From NCBI GenBank assembly GCA_034679345.1, contig JAXDAY010000018.1, positions 1-64,000 of the forward strand: a stretch of 64,000 nt of DNA. The letters are read 5' to 3'. Below the pieces are notes generated by a model. That model was given only the letters and a program-made list of their open reading frames with translations, was not told where the DNA came from and ran no database searches. Every line of letters begins with the position of its first letter. Position 1 is the stretch's first letter. Position numbers and translations under genes: made by a program. The stretch comes from JAXDAY01 sp034679345 (GTDB lineage: Bacteria > Eisenbacteria > RBG-16-71-46 > CAIMUX01 > VGJL01). Of this stretch, positions 16,406 through 25,236 are shown piece by piece.

Positions 16406-18007
16406 TCATCGGACCCGGACGAAGCTCGCCGTCGAAGTCCCCCCGGGACCCGTCAGCCGTGCGAAGTAGACCCCCGGCGACAAACGAACGCCGAAGTCGT
16501 CCAGCGGAAGCGCGTGGGGCCCCGATGCGTAGCGCCTCGAATCGATGTCGCTCACGAGTCGGCCTGAGCTGTCGAAGATCTCGAGTCGGGCCTCTCCTGG
16601 GGCCGGAAGCGCGAACCGCACCTCCGCGCGTGAATGCGATGGGTTCGGGCCCACGCGCAACCGCGATGCGGAGGACAGCGGATCGGTGGGCGCGCCGGCG
16701 ATGGCAAGCTCCAAGACGAAGAGCCCACGCTCGATATCCGATACCAGGATCCGTCTGCTTGGAAGCTCCACGTACACGCCCCAGGCGCCGTTGAAGTTCG
16801 CGTCGTCGTTCGCGGGGTAGGTGTCGAAATAGGCCGCCTCGTGGATCGCCTCGTGGTCGCGGATGTCGTAGACGCGCAGGCCGCTTCTGTAGTTGGCCTC
16901 GTAGAGGAAGCCGTCGCGGCCCATCGGATTGTGGTCGATCGCCGTGTTCCCGTTCGTGAACGCGTCGACGAAGACCGGATTCGTCAGATTGCCCACGTCG
17001 ATCAGGTAGGTCGTGGTCGTCGGCACGTCCGGGTCGTCGCGCTCGTCGCCTTCGTCGTTGACGAATAGCCAGCGGGCGTCGGCAGAGAGCCAGCTATGGT
17101 GGCAGTAGGAAGTGTTGGGGTAAGCGAGCGTCGAGAGCGTGATGGCGCCGGACTCCTCGGTGACATCGATGATGGCGACCCCGTCGGATGCGCAGCTGGC
17201 GAAGGCGATCCGCCTGCCCGCGTAGGGGCCATCCGTGAAGGTGCGCGCCACGGTGTCGTGGGCATAGTGATCCGCCCAGACCGTCGTGGGATCGAAGTAT
17301 GGATTGGCGGGATCGGAGAGGTCGACGATGATGATTCCGCCGTTCGAGATGTTCTCGCCATGGAGGTTCGAGCCGCTCAGGTAGGCGAAGCCGCCCTGCG
17401 TGTCGAGGGCGATATTGTGGGACGTCAAGAGCCCCCAGTCGGTCACCGCCCGCACGAGGGTGATCGTTCCCTCGTCGATCCGGCTCAGGTCGACGACCTG
17501 TAGCCCGTCGCCGGCGAACTGATCGTCGGTTGGGATGTCGTGGACGATGTACGCGTATTCGCGATAGACCTTCATATCGCGCCAGATCGAGCGCTGGCCC
17601 GGGATGAAGCCGACGATTGTCGGATAGAGGGGATCGGTCACCTCGACGAAGCCGGTCCCGTTCTCGAGGCCGATGATGGCGTACTCGCGGCCCGCCGGCG
17701 AAACATAGCCCCAGATGTCGCTCGCCCGCGTATTGCCGCCCGGGAAATCGACCACCGGGATCCAACCCAGGAGGGCGACGCCCAAGGCGTCGAATGTCTC
17801 GAGGATCCGGCCTTCCGTGTCGGGGAGGATTCTCGATCCGGAATGGCCGGGTCCCTCGTACGGCGGCTCGGTGTCGAGAACGATCTGCGGATCGTCGTGG
17901 GCCGGACCCGCAAACGATGCCTGGGCCGGCAGGCCGAGGAGCGCGCCAAGGATGCATAAGCCTGTCGCCGATTTCGCCACGAGGTGGCGGGAGCTTATCC
18001 GGTGCAT
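16406..18007 (-). CDS. Choice-of-anchor B / LVIVD-repeat exported protein, FlgD-like tail
   Basis: 533 residues from ATG 18007, 7 bases after AGGAGGG. Residues 1-34 are a signal peptide. The body is a beta-propeller of LVIVD-type blades: VDFPGGNTRASDIWGYV, EYAIIGLENGTGFVEVTDP, GIIIVDLSDPANPYFD, GVAIIDVTEESG, GLRVYDIRDHEA, with the typical HNIALDTQGGFAYLSG. This pattern fits choice-of-anchor B proteins, surface or secreted proteins of unknown biochemical role in marine and FCB bacteria. The last 80 residues are a FlgD-like tail (IFDSSGRLVSDI, then GVYFARLTG) ending FVRVR. It diverges from the ABC pair. Confidence 0.88.
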   Translation of the reverse strand: MHRISSRHLVAKSATGLCILGALLGLPAQASFAGPAHDDPQIVLDTEPPYEGPGHSGSRILPDTEGRILETFDALGVALLGWIPVVDFPGGNTRASDIWGYVSPAGREYAIIGLENGTGFVEVTDPLYPTIVGFIPGQRSIWRDMKVYREYAYIVHDIPTDDQFAGDGLQVVDLSRIDEGTITLVRAVTDWGLLTSHNIALDTQGGFAYLSGSNLHGENISNGGIIIVDLSDPANPYFDPTTVWADHYAHDTVARTFTDGPYAGRRIAFASCASDGVAIIDVTEESGAITLSTLAYPNTSYCHHSWLSADARWLFVNDEGDERDDPDVPTTTTYLIDVGNLTNPVFVDAFTNGNTAIDHNPMGRDGFLYEANYRSGLRVYDIRDHEAIHEAAYFDTYPANDDANFNGAWGVYVELPSRRILVSDIERGLFVLELAIAGAPTDPLSSASRLRVGPNPSHSRAEVRFALPAPGEARLEIFDSSGRLVSDIDSRRYASGPHALPLDDFGVRLSPGVYFARLTGPGGTSTASFVRVR

Positions 18008-18184
18008 GGCGGACCCTCCTGCGTTTCGGCGGTTGCCGCCGTCCAAACCGATGAGCGCCTGCGGCCGGAACGGGACATTCTAGCTGGATGGACGTCGATA
18101 GAGAAGCGCTCCTCGCGCTCCGAGCTTGTGCGTTGCTTCACGATTTGGATCAGTCCAGGCAGGGGGCCCATGGTAGGATGCCCC

Positions 18185-18859
18185 ATGCTCCGGATTCGCG
18201 ATCTGCGGCGGGTCTACCGGATTGGCGGGCAAGAAGTCCGGGCGCTGGACGGCGTGAGCCTCGAGATCCGCGAAGGCGAGTACCTTCGCATCGTCGGAGC
18301 ATCCGGCTCAGGGAAGTCGACCCTCCTTAATCTCCTCGGGGGGATCGATCGGCCGACGAGCGGCGGGATCATCACTCCGATCGGCGATCTCACCCTTCTA
18401 GGTAGGCACGAACGCTCTCGCTGGAGAGCGCTTCACGTCGGGATGGTCTTCCAGACCTTCAATCTCATTCCCCATCGAACGGCGCTCCAGAACGTGGAGC
18501 TGGGGCTTCTCTTCGCGGGTTTCGAGCGCGCGGAGAGATTGCGGCGTGCTCGCGAGACTCTGACCGGCCTCGGCCTGGGGGATCGCCTCGACCATCGCCC
18601 TTCCGCGCTCTCGGGCGGCGAGCAACAGCGCGTTGCGCTGGCCCGCGCGCTCGTCAAGCGCCCGAGGATTCTCCTCGCCGACGAGCTCACAGGAAACCTG
18701 GATGAGGAGAACTCCGCCTCGATCGCGCGGACGTTTGCCGATCTGAACCGACAGGGGATGACAATCGTCTTGGTGACCCACGATCACGCCCTTGCCGCCG
18801 CCGACGCTGATCGCAGCGCGCGGATGAGCTATGGCCGGATCGTCTGGGAGTCGGCGTGA
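18185..18859 (+). CDS. ABC transporter ATPase, LolD/MacB type
   Basis: 224 residues from ATG 18185 (AGGA 7 bases upstream); ATG 18170 is an alternative adding five residues. Walker A is GASGSGKST, the Q loop is VFQTFNLIPHRTA, the signature is LSGGEQQRVALARAL, and Walker B plus D loop is ILLADELTGNLD, with Leu where the family usually has Pro (DEPTGNLD). This family drives lipoprotein release or mechanotransmission-type export with an FtsX-like permease, encoded immediately downstream with overlapping start and stop. Substrate unknown. Confidence 0.92.
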   Translation: MLRIRDLRRVYRIGGQEVRALDGVSLEIREGEYLRIVGASGSGKSTLLNLLGGIDRPTSGGIITPIGDLTLLGRHERSRWRALHVGMVFQTFNLIPHRTALQNVELGLLFAGFERAERLRRARETLTGLGLGDRLDHRPSALSGGEQQRVALARALVKRPRILLADELTGNLDEENSASIARTFADLNRQGMTIVLVTHDHALAAADADRSARMSYGRIVWESA

Positions 18860-20220
18860 TGTTGCTGCGGGAGTTCGTCTCGATCGCGTTGGGGAATCTT
18901 CGTCGGATGAAGTTGCGCACGCTTCTCACCGCGGGTGGCGTCGTCGTGGGGATCGGAGCCCTGGTCTCAATGCTCTCCTTCGCTGTCGGCGTGCAGAGAA
19001 ACGTCGCAGGAGAGTTCGAGAAGATGGGCCTTTTCAGGACCCTTCAGGTCCTGCCGCCGGAAGAGGGGGGTGAGGACTCCACGGCTGCGCGCGCGCTCGA
19101 TTCGGCAGCGTGTGATCGGATCGCCGCCCTGAAGGGCGTCGCGCTCGCCTATCCGCAGCGGTCCTTCGACGCGAAGATCGTCTGGAGATCCCGCAAGGCG
19201 CAGGCGGTCGTCCAGGTCCTGCCCACCTCGGTCTCGACGCAGCGAAATCTTGGGACGATGCATTCAGGGCGCTTCTTCGCCGCGGATAGTTCCCGCGAGG
19301 TGGTCGTGAGCTCGCGATGGCTCACAGCCGCGGGCATCCCCGCCGATTCGGTATTGGGGGACACGCTCTCCTTCGAGGCGGCCGACGCGCACGAGCTCGC
19401 GCTGGGTCTCGCCGGGAGGATGCTCTCGGACGCCGGCGTGCCACCTGACTTCGTCCGCCTCGCCACCGAGTTCGGCCGGCGGCTTGGCGATCTCGCCAGG
19501 CCCAGCCGCTTCGACCTCCAGGTCGTCGGCGTGGCCGAGCTCAAGACCGGCTTTGGCTTCGGTCTGGGAGACATTCTGATCCCGCCGGACGTCGTCGAGG
19601 GGATGGATCCTCTCTCCTTCAGCGATCCGTTGGAGCTCATGGCGAAGCTCTCCAGTCCGGACGCCGGCGGCTGGCCCATGCTCGTCGTGACTCTGGAAAG
19701 CGAGCGCGATTACGACCGCGTGCAGCAGGCGATCTCGGCAATGGGTTACCGGGTCGTGAGCTTCGTCGATCGCTTCGCGGAGATGCGCAAGGGCTTCCTG
19801 CTCTTCGATGCGATCGTGGCGATCCTGGGTTTCATCGCGCTCTTCGTGGCGGCGCTGGGGATCGTGAACACCATGGTCATGTCGATCGTCGAGCGCACGC
19901 GTGAGATCGGCATCTTGAAGTCCCTGGGCGCCGAGGAAGGTGACATTCGCCTGCTCTTCCTCGTCGAATCGGCGGCGATCGGGCTGCTCGGTTCGCTGGG
20001 AGGGATCCTGCTGGGCTGGATCGTGAGCCGGGGCGCATCGATCGTCGCCCAGGAGTGGATGGTGCGACAGGGGGCGCCACGCGTCGACATGTTCCACTTG
20101 CCCGCCTGGGTCGTGGCGGGCGCGATCCTCTTCGGGACCCTCGTGAGCGTCGTCGCCGGCCTCTATCCCGCGAATCGCGCCGCCCGCGTCGATCCGGTCG
20201 AGGCGCTGCGGCACGAATGA
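18859..20220 (+). CDS. MacB/FtsX-type ABC permease
   Basis: 453 residues from ATG 18859, which shares one base with the ATPase stop; GTG 18856 is equally possible. An N-terminal membrane helix (LRTLLTAGGVVVGIGALVSM) is followed by a large periplasmic MacB-PCD-like domain (about 45-310) and three C-terminal helices (FDAIVAILGFIALFVAALGI, IGLLGSLGGILLGWIV, VVAGAILFGTLVSVVAGLYP). The cytoplasmic loop VERTREIGILKSLGAEEGDI is the FtsX-family hallmark, and the ending PANRAARVDPVEALRHE is typical. Works with the upstream ATPase; no outer-membrane or fusion partner is next to it. Confidence 0.93.
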   Translation: MLLREFVSIALGNLRRMKLRTLLTAGGVVVGIGALVSMLSFAVGVQRNVAGEFEKMGLFRTLQVLPPEEGGEDSTAARALDSAACDRIAALKGVALAYPQRSFDAKIVWRSRKAQAVVQVLPTSVSTQRNLGTMHSGRFFAADSSREVVVSSRWLTAAGIPADSVLGDTLSFEAADAHELALGLAGRMLSDAGVPPDFVRLATEFGRRLGDLARPSRFDLQVVGVAELKTGFGFGLGDILIPPDVVEGMDPLSFSDPLELMAKLSSPDAGGWPMLVVTLESERDYDRVQQAISAMGYRVVSFVDRFAEMRKGFLLFDAIVAILGFIALFVAALGIVNTMVMSIVERTREIGILKSLGAEEGDIRLLFLVESAAIGLLGSLGGILLGWIVSRGASIVAQEWMVRQGAPRVDMFHLPAWVVAGAILFGTLVSVVAGLYPANRAARVDPVEALRHE

Positions 20221-20259
20221 GAGGGGCTCCGAAGGGGGGAGACGTCACCGAACGAAGAA

Positions 20260-20288
20260 CCGCCTCGGATCGGTTCGATCCGAGGCGG
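20260..20288. terminator. Bidirectional hairpin terminator
   Basis: A perfect 13-bp stem (20260-20272 with 20276-20288) and a 3-base loop sit between the convergent permease gene (ends 20220) and exported-protein gene (ends 20316). No clear T tract. Confidence 0.65.
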
Positions 20289-20315
20289 CGCTCGTGAGAC
20301 CGAATCCGGCCTCGA

Positions 20316-20891
20316 CTAGCGGTAGAGAGCGCGCAACCGGCTCCAGCTGACCGGCTCGGCGGGGACCGCCCCATCGTAGACCGCCCAGATGGTCAGGTTG
20401 TTGTCGGTGAACTCGTTCGTGCACTCGCAACTGTTCGACCAGTAGGTGTGGCCGAACGGACCATTGGTCGTGTCCTCTCCGGTCACCGACCAGAAATCGC
20501 CCTGAGGACAGAGCATGATGCACGGGTCGGCGACGGCGATATCCGGGATGTCGAACTCGTTCTGTCCCTCGACTGGATTGACCGCCGTCCGCTGCACCTC
20601 GACGCCGCCATCGCGGATCACGATGTCCACCGCGCCCGGGGTGACCAGGAACTCGACGTAGAAGCCGACACGCGTGATCGTCATCGGACCGACGCAATGG
20701 ATGCCGAGCTGCTGCCCGAGACCGAGCGTCCAGCCCTGGCCCGGCAAGTCGTCCTGGAAGCCGTACTGACAGACATCCTCGCGGACGGTCGCCTGCCACG
20801 GATCGCCCACGGGACCGAAGCTCTGGTGGGGCTCTGCGACTGCGCTTCCGACTGCGGCCGCGAGCATGGCGAGAGTAACAAGTAGCCTCAT
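20316..20891 (-). CDS. Small exported protein of unknown function with WSRLRALYR C-terminal tail
   Basis: 191 residues; GGGGAGG is 5 bases before ATG 20891. Residues 1-19 are a signal peptide (to AVAEPHQ). The mature part has several Cys (about residues 41, 66, 124, 128 and a CEC pair near 155), suggesting disulfides outside the cytoplasm, and a beta-rich pattern (TITRVGFYVEFLV, VDIVIRDGGVEVQ). I do not recognise the family. The C-terminus EPVSWSRLRALYR nearly matches that of the otherwise different protein at 13476-14204. The 245-base upstream gap (20892-21136) is more AT-rich than its surroundings and must hold its promoter; I could not place it. Confidence 0.78.
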   Translation of the reverse strand: MRLLVTLAMLAAAVGSAVAEPHQSFGPVGDPWQATVREDVCQYGFQDDLPGQGWTLGLGQQLGIHCVGPMTITRVGFYVEFLVTPGAVDIVIRDGGVEVQRTAVNPVEGQNEFDIPDIAVADPCIMLCPQGDFWSVTGEDTTNGPFGHTYWSNSCECTNEFTDNNLTIWAVYDGAVPAEPVSWSRLRALYR

Positions 20892-21136
20892 GAGGACCTC
20901 CCCAAATGTGTGTTGCTGATTCCTAAGAAAGACACTGCGATCGCTTTCCCCGAGCCGTGCGCGACCTTCACATCCGAGGACCTTGCATTGTGCTTGGAAG
21001 CGCCGCCGGCTGCAAGCATGAAACGATTCACAAACTACTCGTGCGCAGTCTCACATTTGTGCATCAACGACCGGGATTTCCAGCGAGAGAGAGGTCACGA
21101 GCGACCTTTCTCTCGGTGGCCGTGAGGCGGTTGGGC

Positions 21137-21907
21137 TCAGGCGTTGCCTCTACCTCGCACGACCGCCTGGAAGAATTCGCGGCGCATGAGGGCGATCTGC
21201 TCGATGGAGATCGATTTGGGGCATACGGCCTGGCACTCGCCGTGGTTCGAGCAATCCCCGAACCCCTCTGCGTCCATCTGCTCGATCATCCGAAGCGCGC
21301 GGCGCTTGCGCTCCGCCTGCCCCTGTGGGAGGTGGGCGAGCTGGGCGATCTTGGCGGCGACGAAGAGGGAGGCCGACGCGTTCGGGCAGGCGGCGACGCA
21401 TGCGCCGCATCCGATGCAGGCCGCGGCGTCCATCGCCTTGTCCGCAATCTCCTTCGGGATCGCGATGGCATTGCCGTCCGGCGCGGAGCCGACGTTCGTG
21501 GAGACGTAACCGCCCTTCTGCGTGATCCGGTCGAAGGCGCTGCGGTCGACCACCAGATCCTTGACGATCGGAAAGCCCGTCGCCCGGAACGGCTCGACAA
21601 CGACGGTCGAGCCGTCCTCGAAATGGCGCATCCGAAGCTCGCAGGTGGTGCAGGCTTCCTTGGGGCCGTGGGCGATCCCCTGGATGACGAGTCCACAGGT
21701 GCCGCAGATCCCCTCGCGGCAGTCGCTGTCGAACTCGATCGGCTCCCCTCCCTTGGCGATGAGCCGCTCGTTGAGCACATCGAGCATCTCGAGAAACGAC
21801 ATGTCGGGAAGGATCCCGTCGATGGCGTAGTCGACCAGCCGGCCGGGCTCCTTGGGGCCCGCCTGACGCCAGATCTTGAGGTTGAGCTTCATCGTAGTCG
21901 GATTCAT
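21137..21907 (-). CDS. sdhB: Succinate dehydrogenase/fumarate reductase iron-sulfur subunit
   Basis: 256 residues, TAGGAG 9 bases before ATG 21907. The plant-type 2Fe-2S motif is CREGICGTCG with a later Cys in KEACTTCELRM; the 4Fe-4S/3Fe-4S region has CIGCGACVAACPNAS and CSNHGECQAVCPKSIS. It carries electrons from the flavoprotein to the quinone site at the inner membrane. Last gene of sdhC-sdhA-sdhB, 12 bases after sdhA. The extended Cys spacing matches the SQR class with a single cytochrome b subunit. Confidence 0.96.
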   Translation of the reverse strand: MNPTTMKLNLKIWRQAGPKEPGRLVDYAIDGILPDMSFLEMLDVLNERLIAKGGEPIEFDSDCREGICGTCGLVIQGIAHGPKEACTTCELRMRHFEDGSTVVVEPFRATGFPIVKDLVVDRSAFDRITQKGGYVSTNVGSAPDGNAIAIPKEIADKAMDAAACIGCGACVAACPNASASLFVAAKIAQLAHLPQGQAERKRRALRMIEQMDAEGFGDCSNHGECQAVCPKSISIEQIALMRREFFQAVVRGRGNA

Positions 21908-21919
21908 TCTGGGTGACTC

Positions 21920-23848
21920 CTACTTGTAGCTGCGCGCTTTTAGCTCGACGTTCTGGAACGTGAGCGGCTCCTTGTGCAAGAGCGGCTCCTTTCCATCCCC
22001 CATGTGCTCCCACGCGGCGACGTGGGCGAACTGCTCGTCGTTGCGCCGGGCCTCGCCATCGGCGGTCTGGAATTCCTCGCGGAAGTGGCAACCGCACGAC
22101 TCCTCACGGGCGAGCGCGTCGCGGGCGAGCAGTTCGCCCAGCTCCAGGAAGTCGGCGACACGACCGGCCATCTCGAGGTTCTTGTTGAGGTCGGCCGCCT
22201 CGCCGGGAACCCGCAGGTTCTTCCAGAACTCCTCTCGGAGCATCGCGATCTCGCGGATGGCCGCATCGAGTCCCGCTCGATTGCGCGACATTCCCACCTT
22301 GTCCCAGAGGATCCGTCCGAGCTCCCAGTGGAACCGACGGACCGTCTTCGAGCCCCGGATCGCGAGGTAGCGGTCCGTGCGCTGGCGCACCTCCTGCTCG
22401 ACCGCGCGGAACTCATCGCGGTCCGCGCCGGTGGGGGAAAGCCTGGAGGATGCGAGGTAGTTGCCCACGGTGCGCGGGACGACGAAGTATCCATCGGCCA
22501 GGCCCTGCATGAGAGCGCTCGCGCCCAGCCGGTTGGCGCCATGGTCGGAGAAGTTCGCTTCGCCCGCGGCGAAGAGGCCCGGGACGGTCGTCATGAGATC
22601 GTAATCGACCCAGAGCCCGCCCATGGCATAGTGGGGAGCCGGGTAGATGCGCATCGGGATCTTGTAGGGGTTCTCGGCGGTGATCTCCTCGTACATCTGG
22701 AAGAGATTCCCGTAGCGGTCGCGGATCGTCTCTTCGCCGAGGCGGCGAATCGAGTCCGCGAAGTCGAGATACACCGCGAATCCGGTCGCTCCCACGCCGC
22801 GCCCTTCGTCGCAGACCGCCTTGGCGGCGCGGGAAGCGATGTCGCGCGGCACGAGGTTGCCGAATGCCGGGTAGCGGCGTTCGAGGAAGTAGTCGCGCTC
22901 CTCCTCGGGAATCGCATCGGGGGACCTGCGGTCGTTCGGCTTCTTCGGGACCCAAACGCGGCCGTCGTTTCGCAAGCTCTCGCTCATCAGGGTGAGCTTC
23001 GACTGATGGTCGCCCGCTTGCGGGATGCATGTGGGATGGATCTGGGTGAAGCAAGGATTGGCGAAGAGGGCGCCCCGACGGTGACACCTCCAGGACGCCG
23101 TGACGTTGGAGTTCATGGCCATCGTCGAGAGATAGAAGACCGAGGAGTATCCTCCCGTCGCGAGGACGACAGCCTCGGCGGCGAAGCGGCGGATCTCGCC
23201 CGTGATCAGGTTGCGCGCGACGATCCCCCGCGCCCGGCCGTCGACGATGACCAGATCGAGCATCTCGTGGCGCGGGAAGATCCGCACCGTGCCGCCCTCG
23301 ACCTGGCGCATGAGGGCGCTATAGACGCCCAGCAAGAGCTGTTGACCGGTCTGCCCGCGCGCATAGAAGGTGCGCGACACCTGCACGCCACCGAAGGAGC
23401 GATTCGCGAGTAGGCCTCCGTACTCCCGCGCGAAGGGGACTCCCTGGGAGACCGCCTGATCGATGATGTCTACGGAGAGCTGGGCGAGGCGGTAGATGTT
23501 CGCCTCGCGGGATCGGAAGTCGCCCCCCTTGACCGTGTCATAGAAGAGGCGGCGGATGCTGTCTCCGTCTCCCTGGTAGTTCTTCGCGGCGTTGATTCCG
23601 CCCTGGGCCGCGACGGAGTGGGCGCGGCGCGGCGTGTCCTGGATGCAGAAGCTCATCACGTTGTAGCCGAGCTCGCCCAGCGTTGCGGCGGCCGCGCCCC
23701 CCGCGAGGCCGGTGCCCACGACGATGACGCTGAACTTCCGCCGATTGGCGGGGGATACCAGCATTCCGTCCATCTGGTGGCGGGACCACTTCTCCTCGAT
23801 CGCGCCCCCGGGAATCCTGGCGTCGAGCCGCCGCGTCGCATCGGCCAT
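21920..23848 (-). CDS. sdhA: Succinate dehydrogenase/fumarate reductase flavoprotein subunit
   Basis: 642 residues from ATG 23848, which overlaps the sdhC stop by one base; the in-frame upstream start at 23998 would lie within sdhC and is rejected. FAD-binding motif VIVVGTGLAGGAAAATLG, the flavin-linking region RAHSVAAQGGINAAKN, substrate residues around NPCFTQIHPTCIPQAGDH, and the catalytic Arg region PRDIASRAAKAV. Oxidises succinate in the TCA cycle (or reduces fumarate). Expected partners are the adjacent sdhC and sdhB. Length and spacing resemble the Bacteroidetes/epsilon-type SdhA. Confidence 0.96.
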   Translation of the reverse strand: MADATRRLDARIPGGAIEEKWSRHQMDGMLVSPANRRKFSVIVVGTGLAGGAAAATLGELGYNVMSFCIQDTPRRAHSVAAQGGINAAKNYQGDGDSIRRLFYDTVKGGDFRSREANIYRLAQLSVDIIDQAVSQGVPFAREYGGLLANRSFGGVQVSRTFYARGQTGQQLLLGVYSALMRQVEGGTVRIFPRHEMLDLVIVDGRARGIVARNLITGEIRRFAAEAVVLATGGYSSVFYLSTMAMNSNVTASWRCHRRGALFANPCFTQIHPTCIPQAGDHQSKLTLMSESLRNDGRVWVPKKPNDRRSPDAIPEEERDYFLERRYPAFGNLVPRDIASRAAKAVCDEGRGVGATGFAVYLDFADSIRRLGEETIRDRYGNLFQMYEEITAENPYKIPMRIYPAPHYAMGGLWVDYDLMTTVPGLFAAGEANFSDHGANRLGASALMQGLADGYFVVPRTVGNYLASSRLSPTGADRDEFRAVEQEVRQRTDRYLAIRGSKTVRRFHWELGRILWDKVGMSRNRAGLDAAIREIAMLREEFWKNLRVPGEAADLNKNLEMAGRVADFLELGELLARDALAREESCGCHFREEFQTADGEARRNDEQFAHVAAWEHMGDGKEPLLHKEPLTFQNVELKARSYK

Positions 23849-24564
23849 CAGAAGCCACCTCCGCCCGCCATCGATCCGGCAACCGCGTCGACGGCGACAT
23901 AGATGTAAATCGGCAGGAAGAGGAATCCCACCGCCAGGAGAACCGCGAGAACGATGCCCGCCGCGCGGAGGGCGGGCAGGACGCGGTCGTTCGCCCATCC
24001 GAGGGACTGGAACGCCGACCAGGTGCCGTGCCAGAGGTGGAGACCGAGCAGCGCCATCATGGCGACGTAGTAGGCCGCGACCGAGCCGCTCTGGAAGGCC
24101 GCGACGACCAGGGCGTACAGATCGCGCATCTCACCCCCGCCTGGGAGGGGGATCATCTCGGCGGGTCCGAACTTGAACATCCGCACGTGGATCACGATGA
24201 AGAGGAGGATCAAGGGCCCGGTCACGATCATCGTACGCGAGGAAAGGGATTTCTTGCTCGCGCCACCGGCGTTCGCCTGCTTCCTGTAGGTGACCGAACG
24301 CGCGCGACTCTTGTCGAAGAGGGCGACCCAGACAGTGAAGACGACGTGCAGCAGAATGACTGCGACGAGCCCCACCTCGAAAACGACGATCGCCCAACCG
24401 TGGAAGAGGTTCTCGAGGAAATGGGCGTAGTGGTTGAACGCGTCGCTCCCGAGCAGCAGGGTCAGGTTGCCGATCAAGTGCGCGATGACAAACGTGCAGA
24501 GAAACAGCCCCGTGATCCCCGTGATGAGCTTCTTACCGACGGAGGAACGGAGGATGGAGCGCAT
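23848..24564 (-). CDS. sdhC: Succinate dehydrogenase cytochrome b subunit (b558 type)
   Basis: 238 residues from ATG 24564; the long N-terminal extension of the open frame upstream has no membrane character and runs into the repeat element, so I reject it. Five hydrophobic helices are visible: KLITGITGLFLCTFVIAHLI, FEVGLVAVILLHVVFTVWVA, MIVTGPLILLFIVIHVRMF, VAAYYVAMMALLGLHLWHG and LRAAGIVLAVLLAVGFLFL. His residues in helices 1-4 (AHLIGN, NHYAHFLENLFH, LLHVV, HLWHGTWSAF) suit two heme b groups. It anchors SdhAB and reduces quinone. First gene of the operon. Confidence 0.93.
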   Translation of the reverse strand: MRSILRSSVGKKLITGITGLFLCTFVIAHLIGNLTLLLGSDAFNHYAHFLENLFHGWAIVVFEVGLVAVILLHVVFTVWVALFDKSRARSVTYRKQANAGGASKKSLSSRTMIVTGPLILLFIVIHVRMFKFGPAEMIPLPGGGEMRDLYALVVAAFQSGSVAAYYVAMMALLGLHLWHGTWSAFQSLGWANDRVLPALRAAGIVLAVLLAVGFLFLPIYIYVAVDAVAGSMAGGGGF

Positions 24565-24710
24565 GATGAACTTGGTCCTCACTTTCCCTGGTGACGCGGG
24601 ACATGGGCGCGAAAAGGGCAACGCGAGATCATACATGAGGGAGGCGTGACGGAATAGACGAATCAAAGAAGAGTCCCTAATGCACAACATCGTGTGCGCT
24701 TCATCACGAA

Positions 24711-24733
24711 GGTTGTGGCGCGAAGATTGGAGG
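24711..24733 (+). repeat. Left 23-bp inverted repeat
   Basis: Begins GGTTGTGGCGCGAAG and pairs exactly with 25134-25156; the match stops at both ends. Confidence 0.9.
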
Positions 24734-25133
24734 AGACTGCGCCTGCCTCCTACATGCTCCCCGGCGGCGAGTCGGCAGCGGTCGGATCCGCCCATCGGTC
24801 TGGCACCATTGTGGCCACATCGGCCGGGATGGACCGAAGCGACGGTCCGTCGACATATCTTGAGCAGCCACGTCGCATCCAAGAGACGGCTCATCCTTCT
24901 CCTCTCCGCAGACGGCCCCTACGCCGGGGGGTGCGATGATCGACTCCGCCACGTCGGTCGCGCGACGGCCGAACGCCTCCACAGAGCGAAATCGATCGAC
25001 TGGGCCGTCATGAGTCGCCCGAACGGCGCAGCTTTCCACGGAGGGTGTCGCCGCCCGGGCCGTGATGGTCGCGGCATTGGCGGAAATCAGGGAGCTTGGC
25101 GTTGAGCGGGCGAGAGCCTTGGGTCCTCCGGCG

Positions 25134-25156
25134 CCTCCAATCTTCGCGCCACAACC
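25134..25156 (-). repeat. Right 23-bp inverted repeat
   Basis: Exact reverse complement of 24711-24733, lying 81 bases before the tag start. Confidence 0.9.
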
Positions 25157-25236
25157 CATTGCGAACTTTGCGGCGGCCTGTTACCGTTCCGCGGTTCCCA
25201 AAAAGCGCCGGTTCATGGGAATAAGCCCGGAGGTCG

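Larger units (their letters stand above)
24711..25156. mobile_element. 446-bp element with perfect 23-bp terminal inverted repeats (MITE-like)
   Basis: Bases 24711-24733 are the exact reverse complement of 25134-25156 (23 of 23). The enclosed 400 bases encode nothing recognisable and no transposase. Size and structure fit a non-autonomous MITE-type element. I cannot see a convincing target duplication: the flanks read ...TCACGAA on the left and CATTGCGAA... on the right. No second copy of the repeat was noticed elsewhere in the window. Confidence 0.55.
24565..25236. other. 672-base region without a supported gene, containing a short inverted-repeat element
   Basis: Open frames on both strands cross this stretch, but none has a protein family, a good ribosome site or sensible codon pattern. 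It contains the sdhC 5' region (24565 to about 24700), the inverted-repeat-bounded element at 24711-25156, and the short leader of tag (25157-25236). I see no tRNA or other RNA gene. Confidence 0.7.

Noticed and set aside
20957..21916. 319-residue plus-strand frame over sdhB
   Set aside because: Antisense to the sdhB frame, which has all iron-sulfur cysteines.
24704..25159. 151-residue minus-strand frame spanning the inverted repeat element
   Set aside because: Its ends are just translations of the two repeats, it has no ribosome site and no family; the repeat structure explains it better.
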